The notes under the pieces were generated by a model. It had not been told where the DNA came from, searched no databases, and saw nothing but the letters and a program-made list of their open reading frames with translations. The position numbers and the translations under genes were made by a program. Of a stretch of 64,000 nucleotides of DNA, positions 1 to 9,900 are shown piece by piece (position 1 is the stretch's first letter; each line of letters begins with the position of its first letter). The stretch spans positions 1 to 64,000 of the forward strand of contig JAAYEJ010000003.1 of the NCBI GenBank assembly GCA_012728835.1, in the 5' to 3' direction. Source of the DNA: Candidatus Brocadiaceae bacterium. GTDB taxonomy: Bacteria > Planctomycetota > Brocadiia > SM23-32.

Positions 1-50
1 CGTCCAGCGCCGGACCACCCCTGGCGCCAAGGCTACCAGAACATGCCCGC

Positions 51-118
51 GCATTTATAGCTGCGGCAACAACCGGACATTTCTATCTGCCGTGTATAGC
101 GGACATTTCTATCTGCGG
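51..118. repeat. Three imperfect direct repeats, possible insertion-sequence end remnant
   Basis: The 17-mer CGGACATTTCTATCTGC occurs exactly at 74-90 and 100-116, a 26-bp period. A diverged relative, GCATTTATAGCTGCGGCAAC, lies at 51-70. The block is much more AT-rich than its surroundings. Repeated GGACATTTCTA phrases of this kind remind me of multiple terminal repeats of some IS elements, but no transposase is visible here, so the origin is inference. The repeats end 24 bp before the -35 box at 142. Confidence 0.5.
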
Positions 119-141
119 TTGACAATCAGGAATTTTCTGTA

Positions 142-170
142 TTGACACGGATTCGGAGCTGGTGTAGACT
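142..170 (+). promoter_or_regulatory. Sigma-70-type promoter for the 74-residue ORF
   Basis: TTGACA (142-147), a 17-bp spacer, and TAGACT (165-170). Expected start is near 177, giving a leader of roughly 215 nt. The same -10 hexamer is used before dapL. Confidence 0.6.
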
Positions 171-392
171 TTCCAGTTCTTGTTAAGTTGCCGACCGGCA
201 ACCGTCCGCCCTGTGTGCGAGAAGCGGCTGAGGGTGTGGTGCGCCGCTGTGGACGTCCGCACGGTCGGTTGTTGACAGGTCCGGATTCTTGCCGCCACAG
301 GCACGTGCCTGCGTTGTCGCGGGGGCAGAGCGCAAGAAGCCCGCATCGGGCAGATCCGTCGGAAATCCACTATCGGGGAGAAGGATGTTCGT
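171..392 (+). other. Long 5' leader without recognised function
   Basis: This transcribed leader holds a clean hairpin, GTTGCC-GACC-GGCAAC (187-202), and a smaller one, GCCCG-CAT-CGGGC (338-350). A Shine-Dalgarno GGAGAAGG sits at 377-384. I could not match it to a riboswitch family. No convincing gene lies in bases 1-392. Confidence 0.3.
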
Positions 393-617
393 ATGGCCAG
401 CAATTCCACAACGGACGGCGGCGCGCCCTGCCAGGCCGCACGCCTCAGCAGACTCGAGTTGATCAAGAAGAGGCATCGCGAGTTGATCCTGAAGCCGCGC
501 GAGAGCATCGCCGCGGACTTCAATGATGAGTTCGGGGACCCGTTTGACGATGTCCTGGACGGCGACCCGATCGAAGTGCCCGAGACGATGGAGACGATGG
601 AGGCCGAGAACTACTGA
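393..617 (+). CDS. Small acidic hypothetical protein (74 aa)
   Basis: I do not recognise this protein. The N-terminal half is polar and basic around RLELIKKRHRELILKPR (roughly residues 19-35). The C-terminal half is strongly acidic (FNDEFGDPFDDVLDGDP and then E/T-rich), with no membrane segment or signal peptide. Reality is supported by a canonical promoter at 142-170, a strong ribosome binding site 8 nt before the ATG, and a perfect inverted repeat around its stop codon. It is convergent with holA, 22 bp away. A small regulatory or adaptor protein is possible, but function is unknown. Confidence 0.55.
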   Translation: MASNSTTDGGAPCQAARLSRLELIKKRHRELILKPRESIAADFNDEFGDPFDDVLDGDPIEVPETMETMEAENY

Positions 618-630
618 CGGGTTCTCGGCC
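602..630. terminator. Perfect 10-bp inverted repeat around the stop codon, terminator-like
   Basis: GGCCGAGAAC (602-611) pairs fully with GTTCTCGGCC (621-630). The 9-nt loop contains the TGA stop (615-617). Downstream sequence is pyrimidine-rich but has no real T run, so this is at best a weak intrinsic terminator between two convergent genes. Confidence 0.45.
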
Positions 631-639
631 GTCTCTCCC

Positions 640-1716
640 TCAGGCACGGCACAGCCGGACCAGCAGGCCCTCCAGCCACACCTGCTCCTCCTGCGTCCGC
701 AGGGATGCGGCCTTCGACTCCGCATCGGCTTCCGCGAGCAGGGCGATCTGCCGCGCGAATCGCCCCTCCGACAGTGAACCGACCACCCGCAACGCCCGGC
801 GAACGGCGAACGCCGGCGTATTGGCGCGTCGGCCCGCTTCCTGTTCGCTCAGCCCGGCCTGACGGAATCGCTTGATCTGCCAGAGTCGACGCAGTTGCAG
901 GGCCAGGACGGCCACGATGGCCTCCCGGCTCTCGCCCTGCAGCATGAGCCGACCGCACAACTGCAGTGCGGCCGGGGCGTCGGCCCGAGCCACCGCCTCG
1001 GCCAGGTCGAAGGCCGAACGGCTGCGCCCCTGCGAGGCCATCGCCTCGACCTCGCGTTCGGTCACGGCCGACGTGCCGGCCCGCGTGCACAACTTATCCA
1101 CCTCGGTGCGCAGGGCCGGCAGGTTCGGCCCCAACGCCTCCACCAGGGCGTCGGCCCCGCGCGGCGTCACGTTGCCGCCCAGGCTCTCGGCGTAGGTCCG
1201 CACCCACGCCTTGGCGTCCTGCCACGTCAGCCGGGCGCAGTCGATCACCACGCCCTCCGACGCCATCAGGCCCATGAGCGTCCGCCAGTCCGCCGCCCGG
1301 TCTGCCTGAGCATCGCCCCTGGCGCCGGAGCCGCGCGGGGGCGAGTTCGGGTTCAGGCGGCCGACGCACAGGATCAGCCGCCCGTCCGCGGACGGCTTCT
1401 GCAGGAAGCGCAGCAGCGGCGGCCAATGCGCCTGGAGGAAGGCATCGCCCCGCTCAACGACGACCACCCGACGGCCCGCCAGGCCCAGGAACGGGATCGT
1501 GCGCAGTTCCTCGAACACCTCGCGGGCCGAGGCCGGCCCCTCGAATACCCGCACGGTGCTGCCGGGCGAATCCGCCGGCGCCAGCGCGGACTTCAGAACC
1601 CCCAGGCAGTGCGAGCGCAGGCCGTCGTCGTCCCCCGACAGCACGAAGACCGGCGCCGCCACGACCTCCGCGAGCCGCGCGTCCAGCTCGAGCGCCTTCC
1701 AGGCCCTGCCGGCCAT
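640..1716 (-). CDS. holA: DNA polymerase III delta subunit
   Basis: This is the clamp-loader subunit that opens the beta sliding clamp on DNA. The 358-residue length fits the family (about 340). The N-terminal AAA+-like region reads VFVLSGDDDGLRSH (residues 18-31), followed by a FEELRTIPFLGLAGRRVVVV strand. The C-terminal helical domain has the usual FDLAEAVARAD and LALQLRRLW stretches. The start is the ATG at 1716, with GGGAGGTG just upstream; the reading frame stays open further upstream into the ankyrin gene, but only as a shadow. It lies 23 bp behind that gene, probably in one transcript. Confidence 0.88.
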   Translation of the reverse strand: MAGRAWKALELDARLAEVVAAPVFVLSGDDDGLRSHCLGVLKSALAPADSPGSTVRVFEGPASAREVFEELRTIPFLGLAGRRVVVVERGDAFLQAHWPPLLRFLQKPSADGRLILCVGRLNPNSPPRGSGARGDAQADRAADWRTLMGLMASEGVVIDCARLTWQDAKAWVRTYAESLGGNVTPRGADALVEALGPNLPALRTEVDKLCTRAGTSAVTEREVEAMASQGRSRSAFDLAEAVARADAPAALQLCGRLMLQGESREAIVAVLALQLRRLWQIKRFRQAGLSEQEAGRRANTPAFAVRRALRVVGSLSEGRFARQIALLAEADAESKAASLRTQEEQVWLEGLLVRLCRA

Positions 1717-1739
1717 GCTGCACCTCCCGCCAGAAGGGA

Positions 1740-3062
1740 CTACCGCCGGTACGGACGGCCGACCCTGGGGTCCATCCAGATCGGATCGCCCGCCCCCGCA
1801 TCCAGCGCAAACAGACGGCCTCCCTGGCTCAGCAGGTACTCGACCATCGCCTCTTGCCCCGCCTCGTCGGCCAGGGCGGCCGGTGTGCGGCCCTCGGCGT
1901 CGGCGCAGTTCACGTCTGCGCCGGAATCCAGGAGCAGCCCGGCCGTCTCGACGTCGCCCAGGCCGGCGGCGACGTGGAGCGGCGTGCGGCCCGACTGCCG
2001 GGTCGACCCGACGTAGGCGTCGCCGGCCAGCAGGGCCTTGACAAGCTCCGGGCGGCGCAGCATGACGGCCAGGTGCAGCGGGGTGAGCCGGTCCGGCCCC
2101 ACGACGCTGGCGTTCTGCCCCGCGTTCAGCAGTGCCGTCAGCGCCGCCGCGTCTCCTCGGTAGACGGCCGCCAGCAACTCGCCGCCCTCGGCATCGTGCC
2201 ACCAGGGCCGGGTGCCGAGGGGCGCCAGGCACTCGGCCAGTTCGAACTGGCCGCTCGCGACGGCGACAATGGCCGCCGAGGCGCCCTGGTCATCGCGGGC
2301 GTCCGCGTCGGCCCCGCCCGCCACCAGCAGCTCGGCAATGTCCGCCCGGCCCCAGCGTGCGGCCTGATGCAGCGCGGTCATCCCCCTGGCGTCACGCGCA
2401 TTCGGGTCCGCTCCGCGTTCGAGCAGCAGCGCTGCCATCGCCGCCTGGCCCCGCACGGTGACCACGTGCAGGGGCAGCAGGCCCGTACCGTCCGGCTCGT
2501 TCGGGTCGGCGCCCTCGTCCAGCACCTCGGTCAGCGCGCTGATGTCATCGGACTGGCACACCCCCACCACGTAGTCGGCGCGAAGGTCGCCGAACACGAG
2601 CTTCCCGCCGTAGCCGCGCAGCACGGCCAAGGCGTTCCCCTTGCCCGCCAGGAGGGCCGCGACCGCCGGGGTGAACCCCTGTGCGCTCAGGACGTTCGGG
2701 TCCGCGCCGCGGTCGAGAAACACCCGCAGCATCTCCGCGTCGTCGCGTTCAGCGGCGACGTGGAGGAGCGCTCGCCCGCCGACGGTCAGTGTCTCCGGCC
2801 GGGCGCCCTTCTCCAGAAGGAGCTTCACGAGGTCGTATTGGTCATTGGTCACCGCCGCGAAGAGCGGGTACCGGTCCCCTTCCCCTTCGTTGGGGTCCGC
2901 GCCGGCTTCCAGCTTCCTGATCACGGTCTCGGTCTCGCCGCGTTCGATCAACTCCGCCAGCGAGGGCTCATCCTCCGACCCCCTCAGACCGCCCAGGACG
3001 ATCCACGCGCCGCCGGCCAGCAGGGCCAGGCACACGAACACAACCACCGCCCATCTGTGCAT
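1740..3062 (-). CDS. Membrane-anchored ankyrin-repeat protein
   Basis: A 440-residue protein with an uncleaved or lipobox-less N-terminal hydrophobic segment (VVVFVCLALLAGGAWIVLGG, residues 6-25). This is followed by about ten ankyrin repeats; typical units read GADPNARDARGMTALHQAA and GADVNCADAEGRTPAAL. It should sit outside the cytoplasmic membrane or in the periplasm and bind other proteins; the partner is unknown. The ribosome binding site GGAGGT precedes the ATG. It is co-directional with holA, but that pairing may be only transcriptional. No enzyme domain is visible. Confidence 0.85.
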   Translation of the reverse strand: MHRWAVVVFVCLALLAGGAWIVLGGLRGSEDEPSLAELIERGETETVIRKLEAGADPNEGEGDRYPLFAAVTNDQYDLVKLLLEKGARPETLTVGGRALLHVAAERDDAEMLRVFLDRGADPNVLSAQGFTPAVAALLAGKGNALAVLRGYGGKLVFGDLRADYVVGVCQSDDISALTEVLDEGADPNEPDGTGLLPLHVVTVRGQAAMAALLLERGADPNARDARGMTALHQAARWGRADIAELLVAGGADADARDDQGASAAIVAVASGQFELAECLAPLGTRPWWHDAEGGELLAAVYRGDAAALTALLNAGQNASVVGPDRLTPLHLAVMLRRPELVKALLAGDAYVGSTRQSGRTPLHVAAGLGDVETAGLLLDSGADVNCADAEGRTPAALADEAGQEAMVEYLLSQGGRLFALDAGAGDPIWMDPRVGRPYRR

Positions 3063-3163
3063 GCCGAACCTCCATGGCTGCCGCTCAGCGCCCGCCCGGC
3101 CCGTGCCGGCCCGACATCATCAGTCTACGGGTGACTGCGGCGGCCTGCAACCGCCCGCCGCGC

Positions 3164-3191
3164 TTGACATGCGGCCGCCGGCGGGTAGACT
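3164..3191 (+). promoter_or_regulatory. Promoter for dapL
   Basis: TTGACA (3164-3169), a 16-bp spacer, and TAGACT (3186-3191), about 90 nt before the gene start. Confidence 0.65.
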
Positions 3192-3280
3192 GCTCGCACA
3201 CCCGCCGGCACCCGCCGGCGGTGCGCCTTCGGCGCGCGTGCCGCGCGGTCCGCATTTCGGAAGCTCCAGGAGTCTGCCCC

Positions 3281-4459
3281 ATGCCCTTCGAACCCGCCCG
3301 AAAGCTGGACAAACTGCCCCCCTATCTGTTCGCCGACCTGCGCCGCAAGCGCACGGCCGCCGTCCGGCGCGGCGTCGACGTCATCAACCTGAGCATCGGC
3401 GACCCCGACATGCCGACGCCCGAGCCCGTCGTGGCGGAGATGTGCCGGGCCCTGCGGGACACAGGGGATCCGAACCGCCACCGTTACGGCTGCGACGTGC
3501 CCGTGCCGGCGTTTGCAGAAGCGGCCCGCAGCTTCTACCGCCGGCGCTACGGCGTTGAGCTGGCCACCGACCAGGTCGTCCCCACGATGGGCGGCAAGGA
3601 TGCCATCGTCAAGCTCGCCCTGTCGATCCTCAATCCGGGCGACCTGGCCATCGCCCCCAGCCCCGGCTATCCGACCTACAACATCGGCCACGTCTTCTCG
3701 GGCGCCGTCACGTACCAGGCACCGCTGCTGAAGGAGAACGACTTCCTGGTGGATTTCGATGCCATCCCCCAGGAGGCGCGCCGGCTGGCCCGCGTGCTCT
3801 GGCTGAACTACCCGAACAACCCGACGACGGCGACGGCGGACCTCGCCTTCTTCGAACGCGCCGTCGAGTTCGCCCGCCGGCACGACGTCGTCATCGTCCA
3901 CGACAACGCCTACGGCGAGAACACCTACGACGGCTACCGCGCGCCGAGCATCCTGCAGGTGGAAGGGGCGTCCGAGGTCGCGGTCGAGCTGTTCTCTCTC
4001 AGCAAGGCGTTCTGCATGACGGGCTGGCGCGTCGCCTTCCTGGCCGGCAACGCGGACGTCGTACGGGCGCTCCAGGCGACCAAGGAGAACGTGGACAACG
4101 GCACCCTGCGGGCCGTGCAGTTCGCGGCGGCAAAAGCGCTGGACATGGCCGAGGAGCTGATCCCGCCCATCAACGCGGTCTACCGGCGCCGCCGGGACAT
4201 GGTCATCGACGCGCTGAACGCCGCCGGATGGTCGCTCGAGAAGCCGAAGGCGACCATGTACGTCTGGGCGCCTGTGCCGGACGGCTACGGGGGGTCGAGT
4301 GCGTCGTTCGCCACGGACCTGCTGGAACGCACCGGAGTGGTGGTCAGCCCGGGCCTCGGGTTCGGGCAGTGGGGCGAGGGCTACTTCCGCATCTCCCTCA
4401 CCTATCCGGACGACTCGATCCGCAAGGCGCTTTCGCGCATCACGGAAGACGGACCGTAG
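3281..4459 (+). CDS. dapL: LL-diaminopimelate aminotransferase (class I/II PLP enzyme)
   Basis: It likely converts tetrahydrodipicolinate plus glutamate to LL-diaminopimelate, the one-step route to lysine and peptidoglycan found in plants, cyanobacteria and the PVC group. The 392 residues begin with LPPYLFADL and INLSIGDPDMPTPE, typical of the DapL/ALD1 group. LNYPNNPT and the PLP-lysine motif SLSKAFCMTGWR (Lys242) are present. The chosen ATG has AGGAG 8 nt upstream; the longer open frame begins before the promoter. Other class I aminotransferases with similar motifs are the main alternative. lysC and asd of the same pathway lie elsewhere in the window. Confidence 0.75.
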   Translation: MPFEPARKLDKLPPYLFADLRRKRTAAVRRGVDVINLSIGDPDMPTPEPVVAEMCRALRDTGDPNRHRYGCDVPVPAFAEAARSFYRRRYGVELATDQVVPTMGGKDAIVKLALSILNPGDLAIAPSPGYPTYNIGHVFSGAVTYQAPLLKENDFLVDFDAIPQEARRLARVLWLNYPNNPTTATADLAFFERAVEFARRHDVVIVHDNAYGENTYDGYRAPSILQVEGASEVAVELFSLSKAFCMTGWRVAFLAGNADVVRALQATKENVDNGTLRAVQFAAAKALDMAEELIPPINAVYRRRRDMVIDALNAAGWSLEKPKATMYVWAPVPDGYGGSSASFATDLLERTGVVVSPGLGFGQWGEGYFRISLTYPDDSIRKALSRITEDGP

Positions 4460-4506
4460 CGCGAGGCAAGGAACCGCCACCGGGCGGAGCCACTGAGGAG
4501 AGAGGC

Positions 4507-5856
4507 GTGAGTCGAACGATCCGAGAGCCTGCGCGAGACGTGCCCATTGCCGACGAGGTGGATGTGCTGTCCGTGGGCGGGAGTGCCACCGGAGTGTTCG
4601 CTGCCGTGGCCGCGGCCCGGCTCGGCATGCGCGCCGCCGTCATCGAACGTCAGGGCTTCTTCGGCGGCACCGCCACCGCGGGGCTCGTCGCAATCTGGCA
4701 CGGGCTGCGCGACACGGCCGGACGGCGCGAGGTCATCGGCGGCCTCACCCGCGAAGTGATCGAGCGCCTCCGAGCGCGCGACGCCGTCGATGAGCGCCCG
4801 GATCACTTCGTGCTCAATACCGAGGAACTGAAGATCGAGCTGGACCGCCTGGTCATCGATGCCGGAGTGCAGCCGTTTCTGAACACCTGGTACGCCGGCG
4901 CGGTCGCCGAGGACGGCCGACCCGTGGCCGCCATCATCCAGGACAAATCCGGTCGCCGGGCAGTGCGCGCCCGCTGCTTCATCGACGCAAGCGGGGACGG
5001 GGACCTGATCCGCGACCTCGGGCTGACGGCCGAGAAATGGGACGACCTGCAGCCACCGACGACGTGCGCCAGGTTCTCAGGACTTCAAGCTGCCCTCGCC
5101 CGCGCGCCCGGGCTGTCGATTGAGAACGCGGTCTTCAACGAAGCGACGGGCGACCGGCTGCCGCTCGGCTTCCTCTGGTCCGCCAACCTGCCGGGTGTGG
5201 GCGACGCCGTGATGGTTGCCGGCACGCGCGTGCCCGGCGCGGACTGCTCCGAGGCCGATCAGTTGACCCGGGCCGAGATCGAGGGCCGCCGCCAGGTGCG
5301 CGTCATCCACGATGCGCTCCGCGAACGGCTGCCGGAGGGAAGGTCCATCGGTCTGGACGCCCTGCCGGCCACCATCGGCGTGCGCGAGACCCGCCATGCG
5401 CGCTGCCTGCACCGCATCACCGAGTCGGAGTTGCTCGGGGGCGTGCGGTTCCCCGATGCCATTGCCAACGGGACCTATCGCGTCGACGTCCACCACAGCG
5501 ACAAGCCGGGCCTGACCTTCCGCTACCTGGACGGACGCGAGACCTACCACGTGCCCGGTCGGCTGAGCGTCGAGGGGCGGTGGCGTGAACCGACGGGCGA
5601 GGACCCGACGTTCTACCAGGTGCCCTACCGCTGCCTCGTGCCCCGGGGCGCGTGCAACGTGCTCGTGGCCGGCCGCCTGATCGACGCCGACCGCGGGGCC
5701 TACGGCGCCCTGCGCGTGATGGTGAACTGCAACCAGTTCGGCGAGGCCGCCGGCACGGCCGCCGCGCTGTCGCTGCAGGCGGGAACCGATGTGGCCTCGG
5801 TCGACGCGCAGAGCCTGCGCCGGGCCCTGGCAGCCGCCGGCGCCGTGGTGATCTGA
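4507..5856 (+). CDS. FAD-dependent oxidoreductase (FAD_oxidored family)
   Basis: A 449-residue flavoprotein with an N-terminal Rossmann fold (VLSVGGSATGVFAAVAAARL, about 22-41, then VIERQGFFGGTATAG). Its C-terminal nucleotide-binding segment is CNVLVAGRLIDADRGAYGAL. These match the PF12831-type FAD-dependent oxidoreductases common beside sugar-degradation genes in planctomycetes; the substrate is unknown. The GTG start is chosen because GAGGAGAGAGG lies directly upstream. It follows dapL by 47 bp and runs convergently into the opine-dehydrogenase-like gene with 12 bp between stops. No signal peptide is seen, so it is probably cytoplasmic. Confidence 0.8.
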   Translation: MSRTIREPARDVPIADEVDVLSVGGSATGVFAAVAAARLGMRAAVIERQGFFGGTATAGLVAIWHGLRDTAGRREVIGGLTREVIERLRARDAVDERPDHFVLNTEELKIELDRLVIDAGVQPFLNTWYAGAVAEDGRPVAAIIQDKSGRRAVRARCFIDASGDGDLIRDLGLTAEKWDDLQPPTTCARFSGLQAALARAPGLSIENAVFNEATGDRLPLGFLWSANLPGVGDAVMVAGTRVPGADCSEADQLTRAEIEGRRQVRVIHDALRERLPEGRSIGLDALPATIGVRETRHARCLHRITESELLGGVRFPDAIANGTYRVDVHHSDKPGLTFRYLDGRETYHVPGRLSVEGRWREPTGEDPTFYQVPYRCLVPRGACNVLVAGRLIDADRGAYGALRVMVNCNQFGEAAGTAAALSLQAGTDVASVDAQSLRRALAAAGAVVI

Positions 5857-5868
5857 CGGGCGCGACGG

Positions 5869-6951
5869 TCAGCCCAGCAGGCGCTCCATCTCGTCGGCCG
5901 TCTTGCCCGCCAGGCCGAGGGACGCCATCGTGCGTTTCGCCTCCCCGGCGTAGTCGCGGCCCATGGCGGCCGACGCAAGTCGGATCACCGCGTCCATACA
6001 AGGCGTCGGCACGCGCACCTGCCGGGCAAGATCGGCCATGAAGACGAGGCCGTAGCCGACGTCCTCGTTCAGGTAGCGGTGGTCGAGCCGGCTCTGCGCC
6101 ATGATGCCCAGGAAGCCGGGCGCCTCCGAGTAGCCGGCGTCGTAGGTAGCCTCGGTCATGTAGCCCTGGCGGACGCCGAGCTCCGGATCGGGCAGCACCT
6201 CGACCCCCAGCCGTTTGCCGATCGCGATCCGCTCGCGGTCCAGCGCCTCGATCACGCGTCCCACGGCCGGCGTGACGCCGTCTTCGTAGAAGCGGAAGTC
6301 GCCGCCGGTCCGCTCGATCAGCGCGGCGTTCAGAAGCGTCACGGCCGGATGGATGACCGGATTCGCGTTCTGCAGGCTCGTCTGGAGGACGTTCCGTGCG
6401 GGCTCCAGGCAGGGATAGACGTCGCCCAGCGCCTCGATCACCGCCGGTGTATCCACCGCCGGCGCCGCGGCCACGAGGACGGCCGCCTTGAGCTTGAGGA
6501 AGATGCGGATACGGCCCGGCTCGCCCATGCGGACGGCATAGGGCAGCGTGTGGGTCTCGGCGATGACGATGCGGCGGTCGCCCAGGGACAGGCCGGCGAC
6601 GCTCTTGAACTCGACGGCCCCTCCGGACGAGCCGGGGCAGACGACGACCATCTGCCCCTCCCTCAGGTGCGGGCGGCAGGCAGCGGCAAAGTGGCGGATG
6701 CTGTAGGCCGGCCCGACGGCCAGGATCACGTCCGCGCCGTCCAGCGCCGCCTCGACGTCATGGCCGGCGTACGTGACCGGGGCGAACCCGTTCAGTTCGC
6801 CCTCGGCGCTAACGCCGCCTGCAGCAGCGACAGCCGCAACGGAGTCCGGGAACTCCTCGAAATCGAACAGCCGCACGTCATGGCCATGGCTCGCGCAGTC
6901 GAAGGCCACGGCACAGCCGCCGTTTCCCGAACCGAGGACCGCGGTGCGCAT
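5869..6951 (-). CDS. Opine/octopine dehydrogenase family oxidoreductase (copy 1)
   Basis: A 360-residue NAD(P)-dependent enzyme. The N-terminus has the dinucleotide-binding VLGSGNGGCAVAFDCASHG (about 5-23). The C-terminal octopine/nopaline dehydrogenase domain carries NANPVIHPAVTLLN, whose His is the family's catalytic candidate. Such enzymes reductively join an amino acid to a 2-oxo acid, or act in reverse; the real substrate here is unknown. GGGAGG precedes the ATG. It is the last gene of the xylose-isomerase-like/GH2-like operon, 32 bp after GH2. A second paralogue is at 16088-17179, also next to a glycosidase. Confidence 0.82.
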   Translation of the reverse strand: MRTAVLGSGNGGCAVAFDCASHGHDVRLFDFEEFPDSVAAVAAAGGVSAEGELNGFAPVTYAGHDVEAALDGADVILAVGPAYSIRHFAAACRPHLREGQMVVVCPGSSGGAVEFKSVAGLSLGDRRIVIAETHTLPYAVRMGEPGRIRIFLKLKAAVLVAAAPAVDTPAVIEALGDVYPCLEPARNVLQTSLQNANPVIHPAVTLLNAALIERTGGDFRFYEDGVTPAVGRVIEALDRERIAIGKRLGVEVLPDPELGVRQGYMTEATYDAGYSEAPGFLGIMAQSRLDHRYLNEDVGYGLVFMADLARQVRVPTPCMDAVIRLASAAMGRDYAGEAKRTMASLGLAGKTADEMERLLG

Positions 6952-6983
6952 CCGTCCTCCCTCCGTGCCCGTCCGTCCAGCGG

Positions 6984-9900
6984 CTACCAGCCGAAGGAAC
7001 GGTAGGGGTCGTCGAACTCCTCGGGCTGATCCAGATAGAAGCCGTCTGCCCAGCGCGGGGCCTCGCCTTGCGCCACCGGCTCTGAGAAACGCTCGACCAG
7101 TGGCGTCCGTGCGCCGCAGCCCATGTTGCTCAGGACGCGCGCAACCAGGAAAGCCGTGCGGCGGAACGTCCGTTTCTGGTTGTAGTACTTCTCGTAGTCG
7201 AACTGCCAGGGGGCCATCTGGCACAGGACTGCGTTCCCGTCCGCAGCGATCGCAAGCACACCGTTGCCGAGCGCCTGCGCGCCGCCCGTGATCAGCTCGA
7301 CCTCGCGCGGATCGCGGTTCATCACGTCCGCGGACCCGACGCCGGCCAGCATGGACGCCGCGTCCGGAGGCTCGAACACGGTGCAGATGTGTTCGCCCCT
7401 GGCGGTCCGCAGCGGCGCGGGCAGGAATGACCCCGCCTCGCTGCCCGACAGCCCGAGCGCGAGCAGGCGCCCGCCGGCCGCCAGCCACTGCCGGACGGCC
7501 GTCGCGTTCGCGGCCAGCGTCCGGCCGCCGCCGGGGCCGACCACGAGCACCTGGTCGGGGCTCAACGCTCCTCCCTGGTAAGCGGCCATCGACACGCCCG
7601 CCTTCTCGAGGTGGGCGCGGCCGGCATCTTCACCGACGTAGACCGCCGTGCGAGCCGCTTCCGGGCGATAGGACGCCGCGTAGTCGAGGATGTTGGCCGC
7701 AAGGCGCCGCGCGGCGGGGTCGTCCTCCGTGCGGCCGGTCACGTCGAACTGGCAGAGGATCATCATGCCGCTGCCCTCGCGGCTCACCATGAGGGGGCTG
7801 TACTGCAGGCTGAAGCCGCCGTCGGCCACGGGCAGGAAATCGCCCCGGCCCGGCTTCTCGATGAGCACGGAGGCCACGCTGCCCCAGTTGCCGCAGCGGG
7901 CGCGTCGCGTCATCTCGATGCCGCACCATTGCTTGAGCTTCTCGCCGCTGCGCTGGCGGATCGTGTAGCCTTCCAGGCGCGGCGGCAGAAGCGTGGCGGC
8001 GCCCTGCCAGTCGTGCAGGTTCTCGGTGGAAACGCCCGCCAGCAGCGGATGGTCCGGCACCCGTGCGAACGCCCGGCGCAGTCCGTACTCGGCGATGCGG
8101 AACCCGAACCGCCCCTCCAGCACGTCGGCCTTCTGCTCGAACATCACGACCCTCAGCCCGTCGCGAAGCCGGCTGATGTCGGGAGCCGGGCCGTCGACCG
8201 TCAGCGCGCCCTTCCCGACCACGAGCACGTCGTATCCATCCGGAACGGCATCCGCCGCGACGGGCCGGAAGGACACCCCCAGGGCGGTCAGGAGCCGGGC
8301 CGTCTCGCCGGCCGGGTCGAACAGCGCGATCTGCGCGCCGGAGGCGGGGGCAGCCGCCGGAGGCGGCGCCATGACGTCCACCTGGAACGCATCCTCCTGG
8401 GTCTCCCCGGTGCTGAACCGGACGACGGCCGTCAGCGAGTAGGCACCGGCGGACAGACCTTCCGGCAGGCGGAACGCAAGCGGGATCCGCTCCTGCAGGC
8501 CGGGCTCGATCGTCACGGACGTCTGCCCCGCCAGCGGCTGCGGGAGGCCCAGCGACCATGAGCAATCGGCGGTGACGGTCTCGCGCGAGTTGTTGATGAC
8601 GATGAGCTGCTTGTGCAACTCCTGTCCGGGCAGGGCGTTATGGTCCTTGGTCGTGAACCGCTCGGCCTTGCCGCCGATGTAGGCGAGCAGCGGCATGCTG
8701 TTGCGGTACAGCGCCCGGGCGGCCGCGCCCGGAATCCAGTCCTCGGCCTCATAGGCCGTCGCCATGTTCTCATGGGGCCGATCGACGTAATCCGGGCTGA
8801 ACCCCGGACGCTGCAGTTGGTCCCAGTCCACGGCAAAGTCCTGACGGCCCCGGTTCACGCCCTCGCGCAGCGACCAGAAGCTCCCGTAGCTGAACTGGTT
8901 GTAGCACGAGACGCCCCACGTGCGGAATGCGCGCACGTTGTCGGTGATGTACATCCCCCGGACCTGCTGCTTGATCGGGTTGCCCTGCGTGGAGGCCCCG
9001 ACGATGGCGCGCGGGTAGTCCCAGCGGTACCAGGAGTCGCGCGTTCGGAAGTTGTTGGCCTCCCAACGCAGGTTCGCCTTGTCGGTCTCGGGCAGGTCAA
9101 ACCCCTTGTCGCCAAGGAACTGCGAGGCCCACTCCGCCGGGCAGTACTCCCACTTCACCGGAGTCGAGCCGAACGATCTCTGGCCGTTGATCCAGCCGCG
9201 GTACATCGTCCAATCGAGGTCGTAGGGCGTGTCGTACTCGCACAACAGCAAGGGCTTGACGCCCTCCGTCGCCCAGTGCTCGAACCAGTCCGAGACCTCC
9301 CGGATCGGCGTGAAGTTCAGGTACAGGTTGTTCGTGTGCATGTTGCCGAGGTTGCCCGACGAGTGGTGGTAGACCACGCGCGTGGGATCGAAGCCTTCGA
9401 CGATCGATTGCACGAGCAGCCCCCGCTCTGCGCCGGCGTACAGGCGCGGCCCGATCTCCCCGCGCTCGTTGTGGAGCCCGTCGATCCTGTCGGGATCGGA
9501 AGAGCCTCCGTAGCTCAGGGCGTTGTGGTTCATGGTGTACATCACGACCGAGGGATGGTTCTGGGCCACCCGCACGTAAAACTCCGCGTGCCGCGCGTAG
9601 CCGTTCTTTTCCCGGGCGTCCGGCTCGTCCCACTGGTACTGCCCCAGGTGCGGCATCGAGAACGAGACCAGCATGCCCACGTCGTCGGCCGCCCGCAGGA
9701 GTTCGCGGTGGGACAGGTGCGTGCCCGGCTCGACGCCGAAGTGATGCGTGTGGACGACGTTGATGCCGAAGGTCTTGTGACGCAGCAGGGCCTCCCGGGC
9801 GGCCTCATACGTGGCCCAGGCGGCGCCGATCAGCGGCTCGTGGCTCGAGCCCAGGAAGCAGTTGATGCGTGTGCCGTTCAGGTAGAAGTCGCGTCCGTTG

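Noticed and set aside
187-202. CCGGCAACC phrase suggesting a SAM riboswitch
   Set aside because: The order and the other conserved parts of SAM-I/SAM-IV riboswitches are missing; the phrase is simply half of a hairpin.
640-2232. Fusion of holA with upstream ankyrin coding sequence
   Set aside because: The frame is merely open; a ribosome binding site and start lie at 1716, and the ankyrin gene uses another frame.
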